A stretch of DNA of 26,637 nt from DAOUMF01 sp034411955 (lineage in GTDB: Bacteria; Chloroflexota; Dehalococcoidia; SM23-28-2; RBG-16-64-32): positions 1-26,637 of the forward strand of contig DAOUMF010000130.1 of the NCBI GenBank assembly GCA_034411955.1, given 5' to 3'. A program made the position numbers and the translations under genes. Each line of letters starts with the position of its first letter. The first letter of the stretch is position 1. Below, in pieces: positions 15,869-23,737 of the stretch. Under the pieces are notes generated by a model that was not told the origin of the DNA, did no database searches, and worked only from the letters and a program-made list of their open reading frames with translations.

Positions 15869-16288
15869 CTAGAAGCCCTCTTCCCACACGAACTCTTCGA
15901 TCCTCCGCTGCAGCTCGTCGCGGGCGGCGCGGAAGGCGTCAATGGCGGCTTCATCCCTGCCTTCGGCCTCAGCCGGATCCGGGATGCTCCAGTGCAGGCG
16001 CTTGCCGCGGCCGGGGAACACGGGACAAGTCTGCCGTGCTGAATCGCAAACAGTGATCACATAGTGGAACTCCTGCCCGACGAACTCATCAACGGACTTG
16101 GAGCGCTGTCCTGAGATGTCGATGCCCATCTCGCGCATGACTTCGATGGTCAGGGGGGAGATCATTTGGGGTGCGATCCCCGCGCTGAACGTCTCGAGGC
16201 GATCGCCGGCCCGCTCCCGCAGCAGCGCTTCAGCCATCTGGCTGCGTGCCCGGTTGCCCGTGCAGACAAAGAGGACGCGTCGCTTCAC
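15869..16288 (-). CDS. arsC: thioredoxin-coupled arsenate reductase ArsC
   Basis: 139 residues of the low-molecular-weight phosphatase fold. The P-loop is CTGNRARSQ with Cys9 and Arg15. Two more cysteines, Cys81 and Cys88, lie in VCDSARQTCPVFPG, and the acid loop is in IPDPAEAEG. The spacing of the three cysteines equals that of the pI258-type ArsC triad (10/82/89), which supports arsenate reduction rather than tyrosine-phosphatase activity. The non-essential Cys usually following CTGNS is absent (Ala here). The start is GTG at 16288 with only a weak GGCGG upstream, 12 bp past phoU. As the last gene of a phosphate-uptake operon it would detoxify arsenate that enters through Pst. Confidence 0.88.
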   Translation of the reverse strand: MKRRVLFVCTGNRARSQMAEALLRERAGDRLETFSAGIAPQMISPLTIEVMREMGIDISGQRSKSVDEFVGQEFHYVITVCDSARQTCPVFPGRGKRLHWSIPDPAEAEGRDEAAIDAFRAARDELQRRIEEFVWEEGF

Positions 16289-16300
16289 AAACGCGGCCGC

Positions 16301-16966
16301 CTAGTACCTGGAGACGTTGAGCTCTTCCACCTTTCCCTCCACGAGGTAGACAATCCGCTCGCAGAGGTTGGTCACGCGATCCGCGATGCGCTCCAGGTTG
16401 TGGGCTACCCAGATTAGAAACGTGGCCCGCCGAATGACCTTGGGGTCGTTGATCATGTGGTTCAGGAGATTGCGGTACACCTGATCGTAGAGGGCGTCCA
16501 CCTCGTCGTCTTCATCGCAGATGCTGCGAGCGCGGTCGGCGTCGCGCTCATTGAATGCGTCCAGGCTGTCCATCAGCATGCGAATGGCTATCTGGGCCAT
16601 GCGGGGGATGTCGTTGTCGAGCTTGATGGGCGGCTCATCGGCCAGCATGAGGACGATCTTGGCATTACCTTCGGCGTAGTCACCCATGCGCTCGAGGTCA
16701 ACCACGATGTGAAGAACCGCCACGATGGTGCGTAGGTCGCTGGCCAGGGGCTGCTGCGTGGCCATCAGCTCCACGCACTTCTCTTCGGTCTCGTACCGCT
16801 TGCGGTTGATCTTGATGTCGTTGGCGATGACCTGGCGGGCCAGCTTGACATCCCTGCTCTTGAGGGCGTCGATGCAGCGCTCGATGGCCATCTCGACCAT
16901 GCCGCCGGTGACCAGCATGTTCTCCTGGATCTCTGCGAGCTGACGTTCGAAAGCCGTGCGGGTCAT
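16301..16966 (-). CDS. phoU: phosphate signalling complex protein PhoU
   Basis: 221 residues, all-helical, with the two PhoU repeats. The first holds MVEMAIERCIDALKSRD ... DIKINRKRYETEEKCVELMATQQP ... DLERMGDYAEGNAKI. The second ends NLERIADRVTNLCERIVYLVEG. The E/D..R.GDYAE and NLERIADR metal-binding motifs are both present. PhoU links the Pst transporter to the PhoR-type kinase and restrains the Pho response when phosphate is plentiful. ATG at 16966 is chosen because AGGAGGTG lies about 10 bases upstream; a GTG at 16978 overlaps that site. It follows pstB by 15 bp and precedes arsC by 12 bp. A C-terminal relic of a paralogue lies at 15742-15860. Confidence 0.95.
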   Translation of the reverse strand: MTRTAFERQLAEIQENMLVTGGMVEMAIERCIDALKSRDVKLARQVIANDIKINRKRYETEEKCVELMATQQPLASDLRTIVAVLHIVVDLERMGDYAEGNAKIVLMLADEPPIKLDNDIPRMAQIAIRMLMDSLDAFNERDADRARSICDEDDEVDALYDQVYRNLLNHMINDPKVIRRATFLIWVAHNLERIADRVTNLCERIVYLVEGKVEELNVSRY

Positions 16967-16981
16967 AGCGCAACCCACCTC

Positions 16982-17860
16982 CTACCCGAAGCGGCCGGTG
17001 ATGTAGTCCTCGGTCCGCTTGTCTTTCGGATTCGTGAATAGCTCGTTGGTGCGGCTGTACTCGATCAGGCGGCTGCGGAGTCCGTGCTCTTCGCCCAACA
17101 TGAAGGCCGTGTAGTCCGACACGCGGGCGGCCTGCTGCATGTTGTGGGTGACGATAACGATTGTGAACTCCCCGATGAGCTGACGGATAAGGTCTTCGAT
17201 CTTCAGCGTCGCTATCGGGTCAAGGGCAGAGCAGGGCTCGTCCATAAGGATGATCTCCGGCTCCACCGCGAGCACGCGCGCAATACAGAGACGCTGTTGC
17301 TGACCACCGGAAAGCGATGTGCCGGGCTCGCTGAGCTTGTCCTTCACCTCTTCCCACAGAGCAGCCGAGTCTAGAGCCTGCTCGACGATTTCGTTCAGCT
17401 TCCTCTTGCCCCCAATCCCCAGTCGCTTGGGACCGAAAGCGATGTTCTCCCAGACGGACATGGGGAACGGGTTGGGCTTCTGGAAGACCATGCCCACGTG
17501 CCGCCGCACCTGAACCGGGTCCACGTCCTTGCTGTTGATGTCCAGGCCATCGAGGTAGATACGGCCCGTGACGTGGGCGGTGGGGATGAGGTCATTCATG
17601 CGGTTGATGCAGCGCAACAGCGTACTCTTGCCGCAACCGGACGGTCCTATGAGCGCCGTGACCCGGTTCTTGAGGATGTCCATGGTGACGCCTTCAATCG
17701 CCTGGGACTCACCGTACTTAACGCCGACCTCCTGAAGACGGAGCACGACCGGTTTCTCGTCCTCCAAGCGCGCGTGGCTGGGCGGAGGAACGGGAGCGTT
17801 GACCGCGACTCCCGGACCCGACCTCTCCACCGTTCCCAGATCTGTCTTCCCCTCGCTCAC
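16982..17860 (-). CDS. pstB: phosphate ABC transporter ATP-binding protein PstB
   Basis: 292 residues. Walker A GPSGCGKST lies at 72-80; the Cys is typical of PstB. The Q-loop is in VFQKPNPFPMS, the signature LSGGQQQRL, Walker B IILMDEPCSALDP, and the H-loop VTHNMQQA. The C-terminus ends in the usual TEDYITGRFG. About 35 residues precede the core domain, longer than most PstB proteins. The start is GTG at 17860 with GAGGAGGAA upstream, three bases after the pstA stop. It powers PstC/PstA. Confidence 0.97.
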   Translation of the reverse strand: MSEGKTDLGTVERSGPGVAVNAPVPPPSHARLEDEKPVVLRLQEVGVKYGESQAIEGVTMDILKNRVTALIGPSGCGKSTLLRCINRMNDLIPTAHVTGRIYLDGLDINSKDVDPVQVRRHVGMVFQKPNPFPMSVWENIAFGPKRLGIGGKRKLNEIVEQALDSAALWEEVKDKLSEPGTSLSGGQQQRLCIARVLAVEPEIILMDEPCSALDPIATLKIEDLIRQLIGEFTIVIVTHNMQQAARVSDYTAFMLGEEHGLRSRLIEYSRTNELFTNPKDKRTEDYITGRFG

Positions 17861-17863
17861 GGC

Positions 17864-18757
17864 TTAATTCCTCCTCACCAGGCTGGCTGACTGAATCCTA
17901 TAGCGCAGCAACAGCGCGGAGACGTTGAACACGAGCACTATTGCGAGCAGCACCAGGCCGATGCCCCACTTGCGCTCCTCAGCGAAGCCAAGGCCCTCCG
18001 TGATGCGGAACCAGAGCTCGAAGGAGAGCATCTGCGCTCGCTCATCGACCATCGCGCCCGGGCCGAGTGAGACGTTGGTGGCGACGATGGCACCCACGAT
18101 GAGTATGGGGGCGGTCTCGCCCGCGGCTCTGCTGATCGCCAGCAGGGTGCCGGTGATGATCCCGGGGATGGCCTGGGGCACTGCGATGAAGAAGGTCGTG
18201 TGTAGCTTGGACACGCCCAACGCCAGCGATCCCTCGCGGATTCCCTGCGGCACCGAGATCAACGATTCACGGGAGGCTGTGATGATGATGGCCAGCGCCT
18301 GCATGGCCAGCGTGGCCGAAGCCACCCACAGCGCCTTATCAGTCTCGATCACATCGAAGAATAGCGACGCGCCGAAAAGGCCGTACACGATCGACGGCAC
18401 GCCGGCGAGATTGATGATCGTCAGGTTGATGATGCGCAGCAGCCTCCCGGGACGAGCGTACTCCGCCAAGTAGACGGCGCACAGGACCCCGATAGGGGTC
18501 GCAAAGATCATCACGAGAAGGAGGGCGTACATGGTGAGCACGATTACCGGGAAGAAACCGCCTTCCCGACCGCCGCGTTCCGGGCCGGTGAATAGGAAAT
18601 CCCAGGTGATCGCCCCCGCGCCCTTGCTCACCACGTAGGCTGTGACGATCAAGACCGGCACGCAGATGATGATGGTAGTCAGCACTGTGAGGCTGAAGAC
18701 GCCCTTCTGGAGTACGTTCAGCCGACGATCGCGTGGTCCAGGTGCGAGCAAGGTCAT
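17864..18757 (-). CDS. pstA: phosphate ABC transporter permease PstA
   Basis: 297 residues with six membrane helices and the cytoplasmic EAA-type loop in SLALGVSKLHTTFFIAVPQAIPGI, which contacts PstB. GVPSIVYGLFG is a conserved PstA motif, and AISRAAGETAPIL is typical of the family. ATG at 18757 overlaps the pstC stop (ATGA), and the stop is three bases from pstB, so translation is coupled through pstC-pstA-pstB. Confidence 0.97.
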   Translation of the reverse strand: MTLLAPGPRDRRLNVLQKGVFSLTVLTTIIICVPVLIVTAYVVSKGAGAITWDFLFTGPERGGREGGFFPVIVLTMYALLLVMIFATPIGVLCAVYLAEYARPGRLLRIINLTIINLAGVPSIVYGLFGASLFFDVIETDKALWVASATLAMQALAIIITASRESLISVPQGIREGSLALGVSKLHTTFFIAVPQAIPGIITGTLLAISRAAGETAPILIVGAIVATNVSLGPGAMVDERAQMLSFELWFRITEGLGFAEERKWGIGLVLLAIVLVFNVSALLLRYRIQSASLVRRN

Positions 18758-19719
18758 CGGGAGAACTTCTTCCGCTGCTTCTCTAGAATCGCGTCAGCGA
18801 TCAAGGTCGCAATGAAGGTCAGAACGAAGAGAATTGCCCCCGTCATGTAGAGCGCTGGCCGGATCAACGATTGATCCGTCGCGTTGCCGAAACCCGCGGC
18901 GATCGTCGCGGTCATCGGGCGCATCGATTCCGTCGGAAGGAAGGGGATGGAGCTGTTTCCGCCAGCGAGGACAAGGACAACCATCGTCTCGCCAATGGCC
19001 CTGGCCATCCCCAGCATGACGGCAGCCGTGATTCCCGATATTGCGGCCGGCACGATCACGAACCAGATCGCCTGTAGTTTGTTGCAGCCCATCGCGTAGG
19101 CGTTCTCTTTGAAATCGAGGGGGACTGCCTGGAGGGCGTCATCGGCGATGGAGATGATCAGAGGGATGGCCACGAACGAAACGACAAGCCCGGCCGTAGC
19201 GCCTGAGAGACCACCCGCGCCCCACCCGAAGTGCTGCTGGATTTCAGGCACGACTATTGCCAGGCCCACGAACGCGAAGACGATCGTCGGCAGGCCGGCG
19301 AGGAGCTCTGCGATGGACTTGATGATCAGGCGCAGCCGCGGGTGTGCTACCTCGGAGATGAAGATCGCCGTCAAAAGGCCGAGCGGCACGGCGAAGACCA
19401 GAGTCACGGCCGTTATCCAGAGGGTAGCGATGAGCGGCGGCAGGATGCCGAAGCGGAACCGACTGGGATCCGTCGTGTTGTCGGTGATGGCGTTGTCGAA
19501 TGTGAGGAACCTCCAGACCGGGTAGTCCAGGTCTATGAACAGCCGCAGGCCCTGACGGACGAGGAGCGCGATGATACCGATGAGGAGAACGACTGTGAGG
19601 ATTCCAGCGGCGCGGATGAGCCATTCCGCTGGAATCTCGAAGAGCGCGCCCCTGCGGCGAGACCGCACAGCACGCCCCAGGGAGCCAACGACGGGTGTCG
19701 GTTGGGAGATGCTAGCCAC
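18754..19719 (-). CDS. pstC: phosphate ABC transporter permease PstC
   Basis: 321 residues with six membrane helices after a basic N-terminus (GRAVRSRRRG). FGILPPLIATLWIT, ELLAGLPTIVFAFVGL and AMGCNKLQAIWFVIVPAAISGI (EAA loop) followed by GMARAIGETMVVL are PstC signatures. The start is GTG at 19719 without a strong ribosome binding site. It follows pstS after a 103-bp gap that contains a stable hairpin, and overlaps pstA. Confidence 0.96.
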   Translation of the reverse strand: MASISQPTPVVGSLGRAVRSRRRGALFEIPAEWLIRAAGILTVVLLIGIIALLVRQGLRLFIDLDYPVWRFLTFDNAITDNTTDPSRFRFGILPPLIATLWITAVTLVFAVPLGLLTAIFISEVAHPRLRLIIKSIAELLAGLPTIVFAFVGLAIVVPEIQQHFGWGAGGLSGATAGLVVSFVAIPLIISIADDALQAVPLDFKENAYAMGCNKLQAIWFVIVPAAISGITAAVMLGMARAIGETMVVLVLAGGNSSIPFLPTESMRPMTATIAAGFGNATDQSLIRPALYMTGAILFVLTFIATLIADAILEKQRKKFSR

Positions 19720-19764
19720 TTCGCATCACTTGCCGGATATGGCCGATTGATCCCCCCAAGCCGT

Positions 19765-19794
19765 GCAGGCGGAAGCCCGGAAGCTCCCGCCTGC
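19765..19794 (-). terminator. hairpin between pstS and pstC
   Basis: GCAGGCGG pairs with CCGCCTGC across 14 bases. It lies about 28 bp past the pstS stop, without a clear T-run. It could act as a partial terminator or an mRNA-stabilising hairpin that raises PstS output over the membrane subunits, as is common in binding-protein operons. Confidence 0.5.
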
Positions 19795-19822
19795 CGGCGC
19801 ACAGGGCGTGTGGTAGGTGAGC

Positions 19823-20818
19823 CTACTGCGTTGGGGCAATCGGAAGGAAGCCAAGCTCTGCCCCGATGCTCTGCCCCGTGGGACTGAGCGCGAACTCGAT
19901 GAAAGCCGTCACCGCAGGGTTGGGGTGGTTCGCCGGATCGCCGTCGGTGTAGTAGAAGAGCCCGCGCGAGATGGGGTACGTCCCGTCCTCCACGGTGTCG
20001 GCGGATGGCGCAACGGCCTCCGAGGCGTCGTCGGCGGCTATCAGGAGGACCTTCACGCTGCCCTCCGGGATCTCAGCCAGGTTCCCAAGGCCGGCGTAGA
20101 AGATGCCGTTCGGGTCGTTGGAGACTGCCGTGAGGCCAGCCGGTGCGTTCGCCTGCTTGTTGATGTCGGGGCTGTATCCAGCCTCGTCGCCCAGCACCTT
20201 CTGGATGACGTCCTCTTCCATGTAGGCAAACGTGCCCGACTCCTCGTTGCGGGTGTAGAGCGTGATGGGACCCGAACCGCCAAACCCCGAGAAGTCTGTG
20301 ATCTCCCCGGCAAAGACCTTCGCGACCTGTTCGAAGGTCATCTCCGTTACGGGATTGTCTGGGTGCACCACGATGGCCAGGGCATCGTCGAAGATCCTCG
20401 TCTCGAACGGGTCCAGGCCGTTCGCCTCGGCCTGCTGGACCTCATCATCCTTGATTTGGCGGCTCGCCTGGGCGATGTCCACCTCCTTGTTGATGAAGGC
20501 GGTAATCCCCGCGCCGGAGCCGAGCCCGCTGGGTGGGTTCACCTTGACATCCGGATAGTCCTCCTGAAACGCGGGGATCGCCTCGATCGTGAACGGCTGG
20601 ACAGTGCTCGAACCCTCGATGCTGATCGTGCCCGAGACGGTGGGCGTCTCGCCAGCCGCGGGGGTGTCACCGGCCGAGGGGGTCTTGCCAGTCCCCTCAC
20701 TGTCTCCGCAGGCCGCGAGAGCCAGAAGCGCCAGGATTGCGACCGCAGCGAAGACCGCCAGGACTAGAAAACGCTTACTGAGTCGTCCCGCCGAACGGCT
20801 TGGGCGCGTCATGTGCAT
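19823..20818 (-). CDS. pstS: phosphate-binding lipoprotein PstS
   Basis: 331 residues from the ATG at 20818 (MHMTRPSRSA), chosen because GGGAGG lies 8 bases upstream; the longer frame has no such site and would run through the Pho-box. The lipoprotein signal ends LLALAAC with Cys37. A Thr/Pro/Gly-rich linker follows, then the phosphate-binding fold. The ligand segments are GSSTVQPF, GSGAGI and EESGTFAYM. It captures phosphate outside the membrane for PstC/PstA. It is first in the pst operon. Confidence 0.96.
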   Translation of the reverse strand: MHMTRPSRSAGRLSKRFLVLAVFAAVAILALLALAACGDSEGTGKTPSAGDTPAAGETPTVSGTISIEGSSTVQPFTIEAIPAFQEDYPDVKVNPPSGLGSGAGITAFINKEVDIAQASRQIKDDEVQQAEANGLDPFETRIFDDALAIVVHPDNPVTEMTFEQVAKVFAGEITDFSGFGGSGPITLYTRNEESGTFAYMEEDVIQKVLGDEAGYSPDINKQANAPAGLTAVSNDPNGIFYAGLGNLAEIPEGSVKVLLIAADDASEAVAPSADTVEDGTYPISRGLFYYTDGDPANHPNPAVTAFIEFALSPTGQSIGAELGFLPIAPTQ

Positions 20819-20862
20819 GTGGCATACCTCCCTGAGTTCCCTTCTTGTCCCTTCATTCCGGC

Positions 20863-20910
20863 TATCACGATAGGATCCGTTGTTTAACGAGTTGTTAACG
20901 GGGATTAACG
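20863..20910 (-). promoter_or_regulatory. Pho-box and promoter of the pst operon
   Basis: On the plus strand TTAACG occurs at 20884, 20895 and 20905, steps of 11 and 10 bp; in gene direction three CGTTAA units. This resembles Pho-boxes of PhoP/PhoB-family regulators (TTAACA-type repeats with 11-bp period in Bacillus). A TATCGT box about 10 bp downstream, inside the palindrome CTATC-N2-GATAG, may be the -10. The PhoB-like RR2 encoded upstream is the natural binder. Confidence 0.75.
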
Positions 20911-20971
20911 GCAGGTAAAATCTTCCGATTTCGTCTGCGTGGAGCAAAGAAGGAACGAGTGCTGGCGGGTG

Positions 20972-22741
20972 CTAGCGCTGGAGCGGAAGGGAAGCCGCCG
21001 GTATAGAGAAGCTGAAGGTCGAACCGCGGCCCGGCTCGCTCTCCGCAGCTACGGTGCCGCCGTGCGCCTCGACGGTGTGCTTCACGACTGCCAGCCCGAG
21101 GCCCGTGCCGCGCTCGCCCCGCGATCGGTCGGCCTTGTAGAAGCGCTCGAAAACCCGCGGCAGGTCATCTGGGGCGATGCCAACGCCGGTGTCATGAACC
21201 TTCACTGTCACGGCGGCTCCGTCGAAGGCCGCTGACACCTCAACGGAGCCCCCGGAGGGGGTGAACTTGATGGCGTTGTGGAGTAGGTTTAGCGCCACCT
21301 GCTCCAGCCGGGCGGCATCGCCCACGATTGGCGGCAAGTCGGAAGCCACCTCGCACGTCAGGTTTAGGCCTTGCCTACCGGCCTGGGGTCCAACTCGCTC
21401 CACGGCTTCCGCCAAGATTTCGCCGATGTCTACAGGGTGCTGTGCCAGGGGCACTTGCCCCGATTCGATGCGCGAGAGCTCGAGCAGTTCTTCCACCATC
21501 TGCGCCAGTCGGTCGACCTCAGCATTTGCCCGAGAGAGGAAGTCCTCAGCCGCTCGCCTGTCCTCAATCGCGCCTCCCTGCAGCGTCTCCAAGACCGACT
21601 TGACGGAGGCCAGGGGTGTGCGCAGCTCATGAGAGACATTAGCCACGAAGTCGCGGCGTACCTGCTCCACCCGCTTCACATCGGTGAGATCATGGAACAC
21701 AGCTAGTGCGCCCCACTCGCCACCACCAACGATCGGGGTGGTGATGATCTGAAGATACTGCCGGTTCGGACGCTCGATAGCGAGAGCCCCCCGCCGGCCG
21801 TCCTCGCGGCTGGCCCTCAACGCGTCGAGCACCTGATCATTGGGCATGATCCAGGCGAAGGGGTTGCCGACTAACTCGCCCTGCGACCGAAAGAACAATC
21901 GCTCCGCGGCCAGATTCGCGAACGCGATGCGGCCCTCTGCATCCACCGCAAGCACCGCGTCGATGCTGCTGTTGAGAGCGGCCATGAGGCGATTGCGTTC
22001 CTGGGACGCGGCGGCGATCAGGTCCCCCAAGCTCTGGGCCATCTGATTGAAGGCGTCAGCCAGCTCGCCCACTTCCCCCGAGGGTCGTGGGCTCACTCGC
22101 TGTCCCAGATCACCGCTGGCTATGCCGCGGGCGGCCCGAGCCAGCCTGCCGAGGGGCCGCATTATCGTACTCCCGATGATCAGGCTGAGCAGGGCGGCGG
22201 AGGCCGCAGTGGCCGCCACGGCTATCAGAATGGAGCGTGTGATGTCCGACACCGAAGCGTCCACGGCCTCCGAGGGCCGAGCCACTCGCACAACCCCGAC
22301 TGCAGCGTCGTCCTGGGTGATACGGGTGGCGACATAGGTGAAGTCGCTGCCTAGGGTAGCGCTGCGCCGGTTGCTCTCGCCCTGGCCGGAGCGGATCGCC
22401 TCCTGCACCTCCGGGCGATTCAGATGGTTGTCCATAGTGGCGGGATCCGCCTCGGAATCGCCCAGGACAGTGCCGTCTGCGGCGATGATGGTGATGCGGG
22501 CCCCGGCCTGAGTTCCCAACCGCTTGGCGAGGTCGTCAAAGACTTCCGGCGGTTCATTCTCCTCCATGAGGGGTTGCACGAGGTTTCGCGTCATCCGGGC
22601 CTGAGAGGCCAAGTCCCCCTCAATCGTTTCGCGGAAGTCCCCCTCCACCTTGTCAAGCACATACAGTCCTAGCCCCGCGAAGGCAGCCACGATCAGCAGA
22701 ACATAGGCCGCCGCCGTGCGAAAGCGGAGGCTCCCCAGCAT
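20972..22741 (-). CDS. phoR: PhoR-like sensor histidine kinase HK2
   Basis: 589 residues. Two membrane helices at about 10-30 and 170-192 flank a periplasmic sensor domain (about 31-168). A HAMP region (about 193-245), a PAS domain (about 250-355; IDAVLAVDAEGRIAFANLAAE) and the kinase core follow. The phosphoacceptor is His371 in NVSHELRTPL. The ATPase has the N box NLLHNAIKFT, G1 DTGVGI and GTGLGLAVVKH. HAMP-PAS-kinase order is that of PhoR/WalK. Two bases separate it from the RR2 stop, and pst genes follow, so a phosphate-sensing PhoR role is very likely, with input from Pst/PhoU. Confidence 0.93.
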   Translation of the reverse strand: MLGSLRFRTAAAYVLLIVAAFAGLGLYVLDKVEGDFRETIEGDLASQARMTRNLVQPLMEENEPPEVFDDLAKRLGTQAGARITIIAADGTVLGDSEADPATMDNHLNRPEVQEAIRSGQGESNRRSATLGSDFTYVATRITQDDAAVGVVRVARPSEAVDASVSDITRSILIAVAATAASAALLSLIIGSTIMRPLGRLARAARGIASGDLGQRVSPRPSGEVGELADAFNQMAQSLGDLIAAASQERNRLMAALNSSIDAVLAVDAEGRIAFANLAAERLFFRSQGELVGNPFAWIMPNDQVLDALRASREDGRRGALAIERPNRQYLQIITTPIVGGGEWGALAVFHDLTDVKRVEQVRRDFVANVSHELRTPLASVKSVLETLQGGAIEDRRAAEDFLSRANAEVDRLAQMVEELLELSRIESGQVPLAQHPVDIGEILAEAVERVGPQAGRQGLNLTCEVASDLPPIVGDAARLEQVALNLLHNAIKFTPSGGSVEVSAAFDGAAVTVKVHDTGVGIAPDDLPRVFERFYKADRSRGERGTGLGLAVVKHTVEAHGGTVAAESEPGRGSTFSFSIPAASLPLQR

Positions 22742-22743
22742 GC

Positions 22744-23424
22744 CTAGCCCTCGAACCTGTATCCCACGCCCCGGACAGTGATCAAACGGGTGGGCTTCGC
22801 TGGCTCATCCTCGATCTTCTCTCGCAGCCAGCGTATGTGGACGTCGACGGTCCGGGTATCACCGGCAAAATCGAATCCCCATATCTCACTCAGAAGCTGT
22901 TCGCGGGTGAAGGCCCGACCGTGATTGCTCAGGAAGAAAGCCAGCAGATCGAACTCCCTGGGTTTCAGAGGCAACGGTTGCCCGCCACGCGAGGCCTGCC
23001 TCCTTCGCAGGTCGACTCGAAGATCGCCCTGGATCAAGGTGTCCGGCCCTGCGGCGGCCGGCGCCTCAGCGCGGCGGAGGAGAGCCCGCACACGGGCCAG
23101 CAGCTCACGCATGCTGAACGGCTTGGTGACGTAGTCGTCGGCACCTAGTTCCAACCCCACGACCTTGTCCACTTCCTCGGTCTTCGCAGTGAGCATGAGG
23201 ATGGGCACGGTCATCTCCCGACGGAGAATGCGGCAGACGTCCAGTCCATCAAGTCCGGGCAGCATGAGGTCGAGAACGATTACGTCTGGCCGGGTGTCGC
23301 GGGCCGCAGACAGCCCTGATTCTCCATCGGCCGCTGTGACAACCTCGTAGCCTTCCCGTTCCAGGTTGTACTGGAGGGTCGCCACGAGCGTGGGCTCGTC
23401 GTCAACGACGAGTATCTTCTTCAC
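22744..23424 (-). CDS. phoB: PhoB/PhoP-like response regulator RR2
   Basis: 226 residues. The receiver domain has the acidic pair at 9-10, phosphoacceptor Asp52 and Lys101 (DDYVTKPFS). The winged helix covers about 125-225 (LKPREFDLLAFFLSNHGRAFTR ... VDVHIRWLREKIE ... RGVGYRFEG). The start is GTG at 23424 with TTGAGGAC upstream. A TATAAT sits at plus-strand 23439-23444. The pairing with a HAMP-PAS kinase and the pst operon identifies it as the Pho regulator; the exact name (phoB, phoP or regX3) depends on lineage. Confidence 0.93.
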   Translation of the reverse strand: MKKILVVDDEPTLVATLQYNLEREGYEVVTAADGESGLSAARDTRPDVIVLDLMLPGLDGLDVCRILRREMTVPILMLTAKTEEVDKVVGLELGADDYVTKPFSMRELLARVRALLRRAEAPAAAGPDTLIQGDLRVDLRRRQASRGGQPLPLKPREFDLLAFFLSNHGRAFTREQLLSEIWGFDFAGDTRTVDVHIRWLREKIEDEPAKPTRLITVRGVGYRFEG

Positions 23425-23438
23425 GATGTCCTCAACCC

Positions 23439-23444
23439 ATTATA
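23439..23444 (-). promoter_or_regulatory. -10 box of the RR2/HK2 operon
   Basis: A perfect TATAAT on the minus strand lies 14 bp before the GTG start of RR2. Transcription would begin only about 8 bases before the start codon. A weak GTGACC lies 19 bp upstream as a possible -35. Confidence 0.5.
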
Positions 23445-23737
23445 GAGTGCTGGCGCTCCGCATGGTCACCTCGCTGTATCCTTAGCGGGGTGAGCAGCAA
23501 GCATATTGATGACGCAACGAGCATGGCGTAGACCACCCGTGGCTGGGTGAGAAACCCGGCCGCGCTGCTTCCTGCAGCGCTGAAAGGCAGATGCTCAGAG
23601 GTATGGCTAAGGTGAGCATCAGCCTATGGTCGCAAGGGCGTTGACAACTGAATACGGAACGCGGCGATCGGGCCGCAAAGGCGAGCCTCAGCTTCCCAAG
23701 CAGATGGTCAGGTTCGATCCCCGTGAAGCCAGCGCTC
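23445..23737 (+). ncRNA. putative structured RNA, unclassified
   Basis: A 293-bp gene-free stretch. Its ends pair over 10 bp (23445-23454 with 23728-23737, one G-U). Inside, hairpins lie at 23468-23489 (CACCTCGCT with AGCGGGGTG), 23541-23561 (8 bp, GAGAA loop), 23562-23580 (7 bp, TTCCT loop), 23586-23624 (8 bp plus 3 bp across an A-A mismatch) and 23661-23676 (5 bp). A T-loop-like GGTTCGATCC follows at 23711-23720. Several pairs are G-U on the plus strand and would be A-C mismatches on the minus strand, so the plus strand is favoured. I could not match it to tmRNA, RNase P, SRP or known riboswitches. No clear promoter is seen. Confidence 0.5.

Noticed and set aside
15610..15872. Small plus-strand frames across the phoU relic
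   Set aside because: The minus-strand PhoU similarity explains the region; the plus-strand products are unrelated to anything.
19817..20767. Long plus-strand open frame (316 codons) opposite pstS
   Set aside because: It mirrors pstS codon structure; composition and lack of motifs mark it as a shadow.
23445..23737. tmRNA, RNase P RNA, SRP RNA or cobalamin riboswitch
   Set aside because: The T-loop-like end and closing helix suggested tmRNA, but the conserved 5' GGATTCGAC-type element, tag frame and CCA end are missing; signature motifs of the other families were not found.
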